NCBI GenBank assembly: GCA_036795455.1
Contig: DAIRET010000017.1
Coordinates: forward strand, 1 to 27,536
Direction: 5' to 3'
Source of the DNA: DAIRET01 sp036795455
GTDB taxonomy: Bacteria > Bacteroidota > Ignavibacteria > Ignavibacteriales > Ignavibacteriaceae
DNA length: 27,536 nt
How positions within the stretch are numbered: position 1 is the stretch's first letter; every line of letters starts with the position of its first letter. The translations under genes and the position numbers were made by a program. The notes beneath the pieces are model-generated. The model did no database searches. It saw only the letters and a list, made by a program, of their open reading frames with translations, and had not been told where the DNA came from. Shown one piece after another: positions 5,394-14,313 of this stretch.

Positions 5394-7049
5394 TCACTTG
5401 TTTACTTGATAGATAACCTTCCCGTCAAAAATTGTCATAATAACTTTCACATTGCGGATATTCTCCGGTGCAATTGTAAAAATATCATCGGAAAGTACAA
5501 CGAGGTCGGCTAATTTACCCGGCTCTATACTTCCTTTCACTTTTTCGTCAAACGATGCGTAGGCATTATTTATAGTATAACATTTTACAGCTTCTTCAAC
5601 CGTGAGTTTTTGTTCCGGGAGCCAGCCGCCAGGATTTTTTCCATCAAGTGTCCGCCTTGTTACTGCAGCATAAATTCCGAGAATCGGATTAAGCGGGGCA
5701 ACAGTCCAATCGCTTCCGAAACAGAGATGTACTCCTTTATCAAGGAAGGTTCTAAAGGGATATGTATACTTGATTCTTTCTTTTCCTATTCTCTTTTCAG
5801 CCCAAACACCATCATCAATGCAATGATAAGGTTGAACAGAAGCTATTACACCGAGTTTTGCGAATCTATCAATGTCTTCAAATCTTACATGCTGTGAATG
5901 CTCTATTCTAAATCTTCTGTCCCATTCGGGATTTGTTTTAACTATTTCTTCATAAATTGAAAGCATTTCGGAATTAGCACTGTCGCCGATTGCATGAACA
6001 CAAATTTGCAGATTGTTTTTGTCTGCTTCCATCGCCCATTTTTTTAGATTTCCGTTGGAGAGAATTTCCATTGCAAGTCCGCAGTTTTCCGGTTCATTTT
6101 CGTATGGTTCAAAAAAGAGTGCGGAACTGGAACCAAGCGAACCATCAGCAAAAGCTTTTAAACCGCCCATCTTTAAATATGAATTACCTGTTCCAACTTT
6201 TATGTTTTCTTTTACAAGTGATTTGTAATCGTACAACGGTGTTCTTGTATAAATTCTACATGTTAGTTTGTTTTCACTTTCAAGTTTTTTATATATTTCA
6301 AGGTCTTTGGAATACGTTATATCCTGTATACTTGTAACTCCCAAGCTTTTTGCTTCATCAAGTGCGGTTAGTCCTGCCTGGTAGTAGTCGTCATCAGAGC
6401 CGTCGGGAACTACTCTATAAACCAAAGACATTGCATTATCTTTCAATATCCCGGTTGGTTCGCCTGTAATAGGATCTTTCTCTATAAATCCTCCTGCCGG
6501 TGATTCAGTTTCTTTTGTAATTCCAGCAAGTTTTAATGCATAAGAATTTGCTATTCCCATGTGTCCATCAAACCGGTCTACAAAAACGGGTGTGTTTGGT
6601 GTGAATTCATCTATCCATTCTTTGCAAGGATAAACCTTTTTCTCCCATGCTTCATGATCCCAATTCCCACCGGTAATCCATTTACCGGGGTTTAATTCAG
6701 CATAATCTTTAATTAGATTTATAAACTCTGTGGTGGTTTTTGCACTACGCAGATCAATTCCATTCAAATAAAAACCGCCGCTTATAAAGTGTGTATGATT
6801 GTCGATAAATCCGGGAAGCATTAGCTTTCCTTGAAGGTCGATAATTACGGATTCATTATTTACGTGTTTAGCGTAATCATCATTTGTTCCTACAAATAAT
6901 ATTTTGTTTCCTTGAATCACAACAGCCTCAGCGAGCGGTTGTTTTTCATTAACAGTATAAATTTTTCCATTTATGAATGCAGTAATATCAGGTTGTGCAT
7001 ATGTTAGTGAGATAACGGAAATGTAAAAAAAGCAGTAGAGAAATTTCAT
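5394..7049 (-). CDS. Secreted amidohydrolase, YtcJ-like (amidohydrolase family 3)
   Basis: 551 residues, typical for the YtcJ/AepA-like group. An N-terminal signal peptide (MKFLYCFFYISVISLTYAQP, cleavage near residue 18) places it outside the cytoplasm. A beta-sandwich part (about 22-75) precedes the TIM barrel, which shows the metal motif FIDNHTH (81-87), KAFADGSLGS (298-307), VHAIGD (351-356), IEHSQH (382-387) and FGSDWTVAPLNP (444-455), then a C-terminal sandwich with the GKLADLVVL motif. These are the metal and catalytic positions of the family; the substrate of most members is unknown, so none is claimed. It is divergent from the pnt operon and convergent with the small membrane protein. 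Confidence 0.92.
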   Translation of the reverse strand: MKFLYCFFYISVISLTYAQPDITAFINGKIYTVNEKQPLAEAVVIQGNKILFVGTNDDYAKHVNNESVIIDLQGKLMLPGFIDNHTHFISGGFYLNGIDLRSAKTTTEFINLIKDYAELNPGKWITGGNWDHEAWEKKVYPCKEWIDEFTPNTPVFVDRFDGHMGIANSYALKLAGITKETESPAGGFIEKDPITGEPTGILKDNAMSLVYRVVPDGSDDDYYQAGLTALDEAKSLGVTSIQDITYSKDLEIYKKLESENKLTCRIYTRTPLYDYKSLVKENIKVGTGNSYLKMGGLKAFADGSLGSSSALFFEPYENEPENCGLAMEILSNGNLKKWAMEADKNNLQICVHAIGDSANSEMLSIYEEIVKTNPEWDRRFRIEHSQHVRFEDIDRFAKLGVIASVQPYHCIDDGVWAEKRIGKERIKYTYPFRTFLDKGVHLCFGSDWTVAPLNPILGIYAAVTRRTLDGKNPGGWLPEQKLTVEEAVKCYTINNAYASFDEKVKGSIEPGKLADLVVLSDDIFTIAPENIRNVKVIMTIFDGKVIYQVNK

Positions 7050-7160
7050 TCTTGTTCCTTTCGAATTTCTTTTTCAAAAAATAACGAAATGGGAGAAACC
7101 GGCAAAATTAAGATTATTAAAAGTTGAGATTTTTGAACCTTTTCTGGCTTTGAGATATCA

Positions 7161-7168
7161 AACCGGTT
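7161..7168. promoter_or_regulatory. AACCGGTT palindrome, copy 2
   Basis: Same 15-base context CAAACCGGTTAACTT as copy 1. It lies between the amidohydrolase (minus) and pntAA (plus). A loose promoter-like pair TTGAGA (7150-7155) and TTTATA (7174-7179) brackets it on the plus strand with an 18-base spacer, so it would sit within that spacer. Confidence 0.45.
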
Positions 7169-7186
7169 AACTTTTTATAAAGTAAG

Positions 7187-7214
7187 TTGAGAATTTTTCA
7201 ATTTAAACTATTTA
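7187..7214 (+). promoter_or_regulatory. Candidate pnt promoter
   Basis: TTGAGA (7187-7192) and TATTTA (7209-7214) are separated by 16 bases, giving a leader of about 95 bases before pntAA. This is a moderate match only; the pair around 7150-7179 is an alternative. Confidence 0.3.
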
Positions 7215-7316
7215 GGATAGAAAACTGTTTATTCAATTAAAGAAACGGGCGTTTTCAAAATAAAAAAGATTGAATCTTGCCCGGATTATAGGCGACAACT
7301 ATTGGGAGATAAAATA

Positions 7317-8444
7317 ATGATTATTGGAGTTGTAAAAGAAATTACCCCTGGTGAAAACCGGGTTGCTTCGGTGCCGGATACTGTTTCAAAATATATCAAG
7401 TCCGGTTTTGAGGTGATTGTTGAGAAGGATGCCGGGTTGAGTGCCGGCTTCAGTAACGAGCAATATGAAGCTGCCGGTGCGAAATTAGCTGGTGATAGCA
7501 ACGAAGTCTTTATAAAAGCCGACGTAGTTTTAAAAGTGCAGCGTCCTTCATCCGAAGAAATAAATAAAATGAAAAAAGGGACAATACTTGTTTCATTCCT
7601 CTACGCACTTCACTACCCTGAAACTGTAAAAGCATGTACCGAAAGAGGTATTGATGTAATAGCAATGGATTTAATTCCGAGGACAACACTTGCCCAAAAA
7701 ATGGATGCTCTAAGTTCACAGGCTAATATTGCAGGGTATAAAAGTGTATTGATAACCGCGAATCATCTTGGAAAAATCTTCCCTTTAATGATGACGGCAG
7801 CGGGAACTATATCACCTGCCAAAGTAGTGATTATGGGGGCTGGCGTAGCTGGTTTACAAGCACTCGGAACCGCTAAGCGGCTGGGGGCAGTAGTTGAAGT
7901 TTCTGATATACGCCCCTCTGTTAAAGAAGAAGTAAAAAGCCTCGGCGGGCGGTTTATCGAAGTAGAAACGGATGAGAATATGCAGGATGAAAGAGGTTAT
8001 GCAAAAGAAGCATCGGAAGATTTTTTACGAAAACAGAAAGAGTTAATATTTAAACATGTTACGGAAGCAGATATTGTAATCACTACGGCACTTGTTCCCG
8101 GGAAAAAATCGCCTATACTCGTTACTGAAGAGATGGTAAAGAACATGCGTAAAGGAAGTGTTATTCTTGATATGGCAGTGGAATTCGGCGGTAATTGCGA
8201 ATTAAGTGAAAGCGGGAAAACAGTAACCAAGTATGGTGTAAAAATTATCGGCGAAACTAATTTACCGAGTTTAGTGCCTACCCATGCAAGCGAAATGTAT
8301 TCTAAAAATATACTGAGTCTTATTCAACACATCGGTAAGAATGGGAAAATAGAATTAAATCTGAACGATGAAATCGTAAGAGGAAGTCTTGTATCAAAAG
8401 ACGGCGAAGTAATTAGCGACAGAATTAAAGAATTGTTATCATAA
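7317..8444 (+). CDS. pntAA: NAD(P) transhydrogenase subunit alpha 1 (NAD-binding domain I)
   Basis: 375 residues forming the soluble domain I of proton-translocating transhydrogenase, which moves hydride between NADH and NADP+ coupled to proton flow. It shows PRTTLAQKMDALSSQANIAGY (121-141), the mobile loop and active-site Gln region, the Rossmann motif GAGVAGLQALGTAKRLGA (174-191), SDIRP (196-200) and GSVILDMAVEFGGNCE (280-295). The ATG at 7317 is chosen because GGGAG (7304-7308) lies 8 bases before it; a TTG at 7302 would overlap that site. The alpha subunit is split, so the membrane part is the next gene, as in Rhodospirillum rubrum. Confidence 0.95.
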   Translation: MIIGVVKEITPGENRVASVPDTVSKYIKSGFEVIVEKDAGLSAGFSNEQYEAAGAKLAGDSNEVFIKADVVLKVQRPSSEEINKMKKGTILVSFLYALHYPETVKACTERGIDVIAMDLIPRTTLAQKMDALSSQANIAGYKSVLITANHLGKIFPLMMTAAGTISPAKVVIMGAGVAGLQALGTAKRLGAVVEVSDIRPSVKEEVKSLGGRFIEVETDENMQDERGYAKEASEDFLRKQKELIFKHVTEADIVITTALVPGKKSPILVTEEMVKNMRKGSVILDMAVEFGGNCELSESGKTVTKYGVKIIGETNLPSLVPTHASEMYSKNILSLIQHIGKNGKIELNLNDEIVRGSLVSKDGEVISDRIKELLS

Positions 8445-8457
8445 GAAAGGAGATTTT

Positions 8458-8742
8458 ATGGAAGGTTTAGACCTTTTAATGCACATATATGTATTTGTTT
8501 TGGCAATCTTCGTTGGATTTGAGTTAATCACAAAAGTACCGCCAACACTTCATACGCCCCTGATGTCCGGCTCCAATGCCATATCAGGAATTACAATAGT
8601 AGGAGCGTTAATCAGTGCTTCAATGGAGCAGTATTCAATTAGTACATGGCTCGGTTTCGTCGCAATCATTTTCGCAACTATAAATGTTGTCGGCGGATTT
8701 CTTGTAACCGACAGAATGCTAAAAATGTTTAAGAAGAAATGA
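8458..8742 (+). CDS. pntAB: NAD(P) transhydrogenase subunit alpha 2 (membrane segment)
   Basis: 94 residues with three hydrophobic helices (about 8-25, 42-55 and 62-85), the membrane part of the alpha chain that assembles with PntB to form the proton channel. Family marks are the segment KVPPTLHTPLMSGSNAISGI (22-41) and VGGFLVTDRML (77-87). AAGGAG lies 5-6 bases before the ATG and the gene starts 13 bases after pntAA, so translation within one operon is clear. Confidence 0.95.
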   Translation: MEGLDLLMHIYVFVLAIFVGFELITKVPPTLHTPLMSGSNAISGITIVGALISASMEQYSISTWLGFVAIIFATINVVGGFLVTDRMLKMFKKK

Positions 8743-8749
8743 GGGAAAA

Positions 8750-10174
8750 ATGGAAAACTCGACAATTACATCTCCTGGTATAGTAACAGTAATTTCTTAT
8801 ATCGTTTACCTTGTTTCATCCGTCCTTTTCATACTTGGAATCAAAAAACTAAGTTCACCGAAAACAGCAAGACAAGGGAATTTTCTTGCATCTCTCGGAA
8901 TGTTCCTTGCAATATTGATTACAGTGGTGTTAACTAAATTAGTCAACTGGGAATTGATCTTCATCGGTTTGATAATCGGAAGTGCTATCGGTACAGTGAT
9001 GGCGATAAAAGTCCCGATGACCGGGATGCCTCAGATGGTAGGATTGCTTAATGGATTCGGAGGTGGAGCTTCGGCACTTGTCGCCCTTTCGGAATATTAT
9101 AATAAACTAAATGACCCTGGAGTATCTTTTTTAGAATCTACGACGGTAACAATAGTAATAAGCATACTGATCGGCTCGGTTACATTCACGGGTTCCTTAA
9201 TTGCATTCGGTAAATTACAGGGAATAGTTACTGGTAAGGTTGTCAAATATCCGTTACAACACCCTATGAATGCTTTGCTGTTGATCGCAGTTCTGGCTGC
9301 CGGAATCTTTATTGTAATTGATCCCTTTCAAGAATCATTATTAATTGCTGTTGTCGTAGTATCACTTTTGCTCGGTGTTCTGCTTGTACTTCCAATAGGC
9401 GGGGCTGATATGCCTGTTGCAGTTTCTCTTTTAAATTCTTATTCCGGATTAGCTGCATCGGCAACGGGATTCGTACTTGAAAATAATATGTTGATAATCG
9501 CAGGTGCTTTGGTTGGTGCTTCGGGATTAATTTTAACTATGATAATGTGCCGGGGAATGAATCGCTCATTAATGAATGTAGTCCTCGGCGGTTGGGCTTC
9601 TGCAGGAACTGAAGGTGCAGCTTCAACCGATTCTCCAAAGGGACAGGCGAAATCGATTGATGCTGAAGAGCTCGCTATGTTGATTGATTCTGTTAGTAGT
9701 GTTGTAATTGTACCGGGTTACGGAATGGCTGTTGCACAAGCTCAACATGCGGTTAGGGACTTAATGAATATACTCGAAAAGAAAGGGATAAAAGTTAGAT
9801 TTGCAATTCATCCTGTTGCTGGTAGAATGCCGGGACACATGAATGTCCTTTTAGCCGAAGCCCAGGTTGACTATGATAAACTATACGCCATGGAAGATAT
9901 CAATGATGATTTTCCGAATACCGATATTGCAATAATTATCGGGGCAAATGATGTTGTTAATCCGGCTGCAAGGCATGACAAAAACAGTCCCATTTACGGT
10001 ATGCCGATATTAAATGTTGATTATGCAAAAACAGTAATAATTAATAAACGCTCAATGAATGTCGGTTACGCAGGAATTGAAAACGAGTTATTCTTTTATC
10101 CGAATGCTCTTATGTATTTCGGCGATGCAAAAGAAGCAATAAACAAACTGACTGCAGAAATTAAAAATCTATAA
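8750..10174 (+). CDS. pntB: NAD(P) transhydrogenase subunit beta
   Basis: 474 residues. The N-terminal ~270 residues carry about eight to nine membrane helices including VGLLNGFGGGASALVALSEY (97-116) and IGGADMPVAVSLLNSYSGLA (216-235). The C-terminal domain III binds NADP(H): GYGMAVAQAQ (323-332), HPVAGRMPGHMNVLLAEA (354-371), GANDVVNPAA (398-407) and KRSMNVGYAG (433-442). It starts 7 bases after pntAB with GAGGGAAAA before the ATG, and a hairpin closes the operon. The enzyme most likely makes NADPH at the expense of the proton gradient. Confidence 0.96.
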   Translation: MENSTITSPGIVTVISYIVYLVSSVLFILGIKKLSSPKTARQGNFLASLGMFLAILITVVLTKLVNWELIFIGLIIGSAIGTVMAIKVPMTGMPQMVGLLNGFGGGASALVALSEYYNKLNDPGVSFLESTTVTIVISILIGSVTFTGSLIAFGKLQGIVTGKVVKYPLQHPMNALLLIAVLAAGIFIVIDPFQESLLIAVVVVSLLLGVLLVLPIGGADMPVAVSLLNSYSGLAASATGFVLENNMLIIAGALVGASGLILTMIMCRGMNRSLMNVVLGGWASAGTEGAASTDSPKGQAKSIDAEELAMLIDSVSSVVIVPGYGMAVAQAQHAVRDLMNILEKKGIKVRFAIHPVAGRMPGHMNVLLAEAQVDYDKLYAMEDINDDFPNTDIAIIIGANDVVNPAARHDKNSPIYGMPILNVDYAKTVIINKRSMNVGYAGIENELFFYPNALMYFGDAKEAINKLTAEIKNL

Positions 10175-10182
10175 ATTTAACC

Positions 10183-10224
10183 TGGAGGTTCTGCCTTAAT
10201 TTAAGGGGCAGAACCACCAATTTC
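10183..10224 (+). terminator. Hairpin closing the pnt operon
   Basis: GGTTCTGCC (10187-10195) pairs with GGCAGAACC (10207-10215), extended inward by TTAA/TTAA with a two-base GG bulge. Only a short ATTT follows rather than a long T-run, so it is either a modest intrinsic terminator or an RNA 3'-end-stabilising stem. Confidence 0.65.
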
Positions 10225-10250
10225 TGTAAAAAATGTCAACACTCCGAACC

Positions 10251-10279
10251 TTGCCAAACTAAACCGGTTTCTCTATATT
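10251..10279 (+). promoter_or_regulatory. Promoter for the M16-nuoGHI unit with AACCGGTT palindrome, copy 3, in its spacer
   Basis: TTGCCA (10251-10256) and TATATT (10274-10279) are separated by exactly 17 bases. A 10-bp perfect palindrome AAACCGGTTT (10261-10270) fills the middle of the spacer, where a bound protein would block or remodel RNA polymerase. Expected start of transcription is near 10286, which leaves only about 6 bases before the first possible start codon of the next gene. Confidence 0.6.
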
Positions 10280-10291
10280 TACACTTCAAAT

Positions 10292-11569
10292 TTGTATAAG
10301 AGTAAGAGTAAAACAGTATTGAGTAATAATAGAGTAACAACACTTCCGAATGGTATTAAAATAATAACCGAGCATATTTCTTATGTTAAGTCTTTTTCAT
10401 TAGGATTTTGGTTTAATTCGGGAGCAAGAGATGAGACGGATGATAACAACGGTATTTCTCATTTTATCGAACATATGGTATTTAAAGGAACAAAGAAAAG
10501 AAGCGCTAAAAGGATTTCAGAGGAAATTGAATCCGTTGGCGGTTATCTGAATGCTTTCACTTCAAAAGAGCATACATGTTTCTATGGAAGAGGTTTAGCC
10601 CAGAATATCGGGAAAACTTTCAACGTGATTTCCGATATGGTGCTAAATCCGCTGTTCAGGGATAAAGATATTATTAAAGAAGCAAGTGTCATTCTTGACG
10701 AGTTGAACGATATTAACGATAACCCGGAAGAGCTGATATTCGACAAATTCGAGGAATTGATTTTTAACGGTAGTAGTCTCGGGCTGCCGATAATAGGGAC
10801 TGAAAGAAACATAACAAACTTTAACTCGGACATTTTGCATAGTTTTCATAAGGAAAGATATTCGACAGGTGAGCTGTTAGTGGTGGCTTCCGGCTTGGTT
10901 AATCATGATGAAATAGTTAAGCTAACCGAAAAAACATTTGTCGATAACTTTAAATTTTCACCGCAGGCAAGAAAAATAAATGATGAGAACTTTGCATCGA
11001 ATTTGATAATAGAAAAAGAGATTCAGCAGGTTCATTGCATAATCGGCAGAAAAACGTACGGGTTCGATAATCCCAAAAGGTTCCCGTTGATTCTTCTTTC
11101 GAATGCGCTGGGTGAAGGAAGCAGTTCAAGATTATTCCAGGCAGTAAGAGAAAAAAGAGGGATTACATATCAAATTAATTCATTCCTCAACTCCTTTTCG
11201 GATGCTTCCGCTTTCGGAGTGTATTTTTCTACTAATGAAAAACATGTAGACAAAGTTGTTTCAATTATAGCAAAAGAATTTCAAAAGTTCAGAGATGTTA
11301 AAGTCTCTCAAAGGGAACTTCAACGTGTTAAAGAGTATGTAAAAGGAGGGTTAATTCTTAGTCTTGAAAACACAACAAACAGAATGATTAGAATAGCCCA
11401 CTCATTCTTGTATTTTGATAAGTTTATTCCTATTGAGGAGATAATTCAGAAGATCGATGCAATTACACCGGAACAAATATCTGAGATTGCTAATGAAGTA
11501 CTCGACAACTCACTTTTCAGTAAAGTGATTATAAAATCCACGAATAAAAAATTGAATAAAGCAGCATAA
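10292..11569 (+). CDS. M16-family zinc metallopeptidase
   Basis: 425 residues, similar in size to single-unit M16B peptidases (processing-peptidase-like). The inverted zinc motif HFIEH (57-61) and the downstream acidic ligand in ILDELND (E137, 76 residues later) are intact, as is the second-half motif REKRGITYQINSF (about 286-298). It should therefore be an active subunit, acting alone as a dimer or with an inactive partner that is not seen here. There is no ATG near the start: the frame must open at TTG 10292 or TTG 10319; homologues fit either. No signal peptide is visible, so it is probably cytoplasmic. It starts just after the promoter at 10251 and is followed by nuoG after 12 bases, so it leads that transcription unit. 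Confidence 0.92.
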   Translation: MYKSKSKTVLSNNRVTTLPNGIKIITEHISYVKSFSLGFWFNSGARDETDDNNGISHFIEHMVFKGTKKRSAKRISEEIESVGGYLNAFTSKEHTCFYGRGLAQNIGKTFNVISDMVLNPLFRDKDIIKEASVILDELNDINDNPEELIFDKFEELIFNGSSLGLPIIGTERNITNFNSDILHSFHKERYSTGELLVVASGLVNHDEIVKLTEKTFVDNFKFSPQARKINDENFASNLIIEKEIQQVHCIIGRKTYGFDNPKRFPLILLSNALGEGSSSRLFQAVREKRGITYQINSFLNSFSDASAFGVYFSTNEKHVDKVVSIIAKEFQKFRDVKVSQRELQRVKEYVKGGLILSLENTTNRMIRIAHSFLYFDKFIPIEEIIQKIDAITPEQISEIANEVLDNSLFSKVIIKSTNKKLNKAA

Positions 11570-11581
11570 CAAGAGATTTAT

Positions 11582-13258
11582 ATGTCTAAAATTATAATTG
11601 ACGGGAAAGAATTGGAATTTAAGCAGGGACAAACGATTATCCAGGTTGCCCTTGAAAACGGAATTGATATTCCGCATTTTTGCTGGCACCCCTCTTTATC
11701 GGTTTCGGGTAACTGCAGGGTCTGTCTCGTAGAAGTAGAAAAAATGCCGAAACTTGTAATAGCTTGTTCTACCCTGGCTGCCGAAGGAATGGTCGTTCAT
11801 ACTGTTTCGGAAAAAGCTATTGCAGCAAGAAATGCGGTAATGGAATTTATTCTGATTAATCACCCGCTTGATTGTCCTATTTGTGATGAAGCCGGTGAAT
11901 GTAAACTGCAAGATTACGCATATCAACATAGCGTAGGTGAAAGCCGCTTTACCGAAGAGAAAATGCACAAGGATAAAAGAGTTCCGCTTGGACCTTATGT
12001 TATGTTTGACGGGGAACGCTGCATTTCATGTTCGCGCTGCATTCGTTTCTGTGATGAAATTGCAGGTGAAACACAACTTACATTTGTAAAACGGGGAGAT
12101 AGAGTTACAATTGAAACTTTTCCCGGTAAGCAACTTGATAACCCGTACTCATTGAATGTAACTGATATCTGCCCGGTAGGTGCATTGACTAATCGTGATT
12201 TCAGATTCAAATCCCGTGTGTGGGACATGTCCTCAACAAAATCGATTTGTACCGGTTGTTCACGCGGCTGCAATATTGAAATCTGGGTAAGAAGTAACGA
12301 GATATTCAGACTTACACCAAGATTTAACCCATCCGTTAATAGCTACTGGATGTGTGATTATGGCAGGATTGAAACATTTAAAAATGTTAATGCTGTAGAT
12401 AGAGTAAATGGACCCCATATAAAAAGAGAAGGAGAATTAACAAGAGTCGGTTGGGACGAGGCTTTTGCTTATTCCGTTTCCGAATTAAAAGGTTTTAATA
12501 AAGATGAAGTAGCTTTTATTGCTTCTTCATTTTCTACTTGCGAAGACAATTATCTTTTATCCCGTTTTGCCAAATCGGTTTTGGGGACAAAAAATATTGC
12601 TGTTCCTGAACATATTATTCCGGGTTCAGGCGATAATATTTTAATTAGAGAAGAAAAATCACCTAATTATTACGGAGCCGTTCTTACCGGGTTAATTGAT
12701 AAAAACAGTAAAGATATTAATACTATTCTTCAGAAAATTGAAGATGGAAAAATCAAAGCACTATATGTAGTTGAAGAGAATATAGTTGCTCTATACCCTG
12801 AATATAAATCAGCGTTTGATAAACTGGAGTTATTAGTTGTTCACTCTACAAACCGGAATGAAACGACCGCATTGGCGGATATTCTATTCCCGGCATCGGC
12901 ATATGCGGAGAAAAACGGTACATGGATAAACTTTGAAGGAAGAATACAAAGGATTAGACCGGCAGTGGCAACTTTAGATTCGGATAGAACTCTTGACGGA
13001 ATGGAATTAAGCAGGCTTGATAAATTCGGAACATCGTATGATAGGTGGGGAAATATAAAGAAAGTAGATGCCCGCTCTACATGGAGAATATTCGGTGGAT
13101 TGTTCTCCGCTCTCGGTAATAAATTGAAATTTAATAGTGCGGATGAAGTATTTGAGGAAATGTCCAGAACTATCCCCGAATTAAAGAATATAGATTATGA
13201 CGAGATTGGAGAGCAGGGGATTCAATTGCAGTTTCAACTAAAAACCGAAAAAGTATAA
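11582..13258 (+). CDS. nuoG: NADH-quinone oxidoreductase subunit G
   Basis: 558 residues, shorter than the 700-900 of many NuoG proteins because the molybdopterin-like C-terminal part is reduced. The iron-sulphur part is complete: a [2Fe-2S] site C34, C45, C48, C62; the His-type cluster H94-x3-C98-x2-C101-x5-C107; the N4-type C147-x2-C150-x2-C153 with C197; and an N7-type C223-x2-C226-x3-C230 with C258. It carries electrons within the peripheral arm of complex I. The related proteins HoxU and NAD-dependent formate dehydrogenase alpha are alternatives excluded by the following nuoH and nuoI. ATG at 11582 lies 12 bases after the peptidase stop. Confidence 0.93.
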   Translation: MSKIIIDGKELEFKQGQTIIQVALENGIDIPHFCWHPSLSVSGNCRVCLVEVEKMPKLVIACSTLAAEGMVVHTVSEKAIAARNAVMEFILINHPLDCPICDEAGECKLQDYAYQHSVGESRFTEEKMHKDKRVPLGPYVMFDGERCISCSRCIRFCDEIAGETQLTFVKRGDRVTIETFPGKQLDNPYSLNVTDICPVGALTNRDFRFKSRVWDMSSTKSICTGCSRGCNIEIWVRSNEIFRLTPRFNPSVNSYWMCDYGRIETFKNVNAVDRVNGPHIKREGELTRVGWDEAFAYSVSELKGFNKDEVAFIASSFSTCEDNYLLSRFAKSVLGTKNIAVPEHIIPGSGDNILIREEKSPNYYGAVLTGLIDKNSKDINTILQKIEDGKIKALYVVEENIVALYPEYKSAFDKLELLVVHSTNRNETTALADILFPASAYAEKNGTWINFEGRIQRIRPAVATLDSDRTLDGMELSRLDKFGTSYDRWGNIKKVDARSTWRIFGGLFSALGNKLKFNSADEVFEEMSRTIPELKNIDYDEIGEQGIQLQFQLKTEKV

Positions 13259-13272
13259 CGGAGTTTTAATTA

Positions 13273-14301
13273 ATGGAAATTTGGCAGTTAGTTGTTGTTA
13301 CTTTAGTTAAGATAATTTTAATCGTAAACATAATACTCCTTACTGTGTCTTATCTCGTCTATTTTGAAAGAAAGATAAGCGCATGGGTTCAGAACAGGCT
13401 CGGTCCCAACCGGGTTGGACCTGCGGGTATTTTTCAGCCGTTCGCAGATGTATTTAAACTCTTTCTTAAGGAAGATATTGTTCCTAAGGCGGCAATCAAA
13501 TCAATACACACTTTGGCTCCGATACTTGCATTATTCGTTGCTTTCAGTACTTATGCAGTAATTCCATTCGGACCGGAAGTTACACTATTCGGTTTGCAGA
13601 TACCGCTTGTTGTTGCCGATGTAAACATGGGAATTTTAATAGTTCTCGCACTAACTTCGATTGGAGTATATGCTTTAACATTTTCGGGATGGTCGTCCGG
13701 AAGCAAATACTCCTTGCTTGGCGGTGTCCGCTCTTCTGCTCAAATGATTTCATATGAAATTTCAATGGGGTTTTCAATTGCAGGCGTGTTGCTTTTTGCT
13801 GAATCGTTAAGACCGATTGAAATTGTAAACTCTCAAAGCGGCTTAATGTGGAATGCTTTCATACAGCCGATAGGATTTATTACTTTTTTAGTCTCAGCCT
13901 TTGCGGAAACAAACCGTTTGCCTTTTGACTTACCTGAAGCAGAACCAGAGCTGGTTGGAGGTTATCATACCGAGTACAGCAGTATGAAATTTGCAGCATT
14001 TTTTCTTGCGGAATATGCGAATATGATTATCTCTTCCGGGTTGATTGTTACACTTTACCTTGGCGGCTGGCACATCCCTTACATTGAATATCTCGGGCTT
14101 CCTGAAGGATGGGTCGCTTTACTTCAAGTTGCGGCATTCTTTATAAAAGTCGGAGCTTTATTATTTTTCTTTATCTGGGTAAGATGGAGTATTCCACGCT
14201 TTAGATATGACCAGTTGATGAATCTGGGGTGGAAAGTGATGTTCCCGCTTGCATTGATTAATCTTGTGTGGGCGGCAGTATTGGTAATGATATTAAATTA
14301 G
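13273..14301 (+). CDS. nuoH: NADH-quinone oxidoreductase subunit H
   Basis: 342 residues with eight or so membrane helices; NuoH links the peripheral arm to the membrane arm and lines the quinone cavity. Conserved segments include VYFERKISAWVQNRLGPNRVGP (residues about 28-49), GWSSGSKYSLLGGVRSSAQMISYE (about 138-161) and AETNRLPFDLPEAEPELVGGYHTEY (about 214-238), the acidic loop that faces quinone. CGGAG precedes the ATG and the gene follows nuoG by 14 bases. All hallmark residues look intact. Confidence 0.97.
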   Translation: MEIWQLVVVTLVKIILIVNIILLTVSYLVYFERKISAWVQNRLGPNRVGPAGIFQPFADVFKLFLKEDIVPKAAIKSIHTLAPILALFVAFSTYAVIPFGPEVTLFGLQIPLVVADVNMGILIVLALTSIGVYALTFSGWSSGSKYSLLGGVRSSAQMISYEISMGFSIAGVLLFAESLRPIEIVNSQSGLMWNAFIQPIGFITFLVSAFAETNRLPFDLPEAEPELVGGYHTEYSSMKFAAFFLAEYANMIISSGLIVTLYLGGWHIPYIEYLGLPEGWVALLQVAAFFIKVGALLFFFIWVRWSIPRFRYDQLMNLGWKVMFPLALINLVWAAVLVMILN

Positions 14302-14313
14302 ACCGGAGTATTG

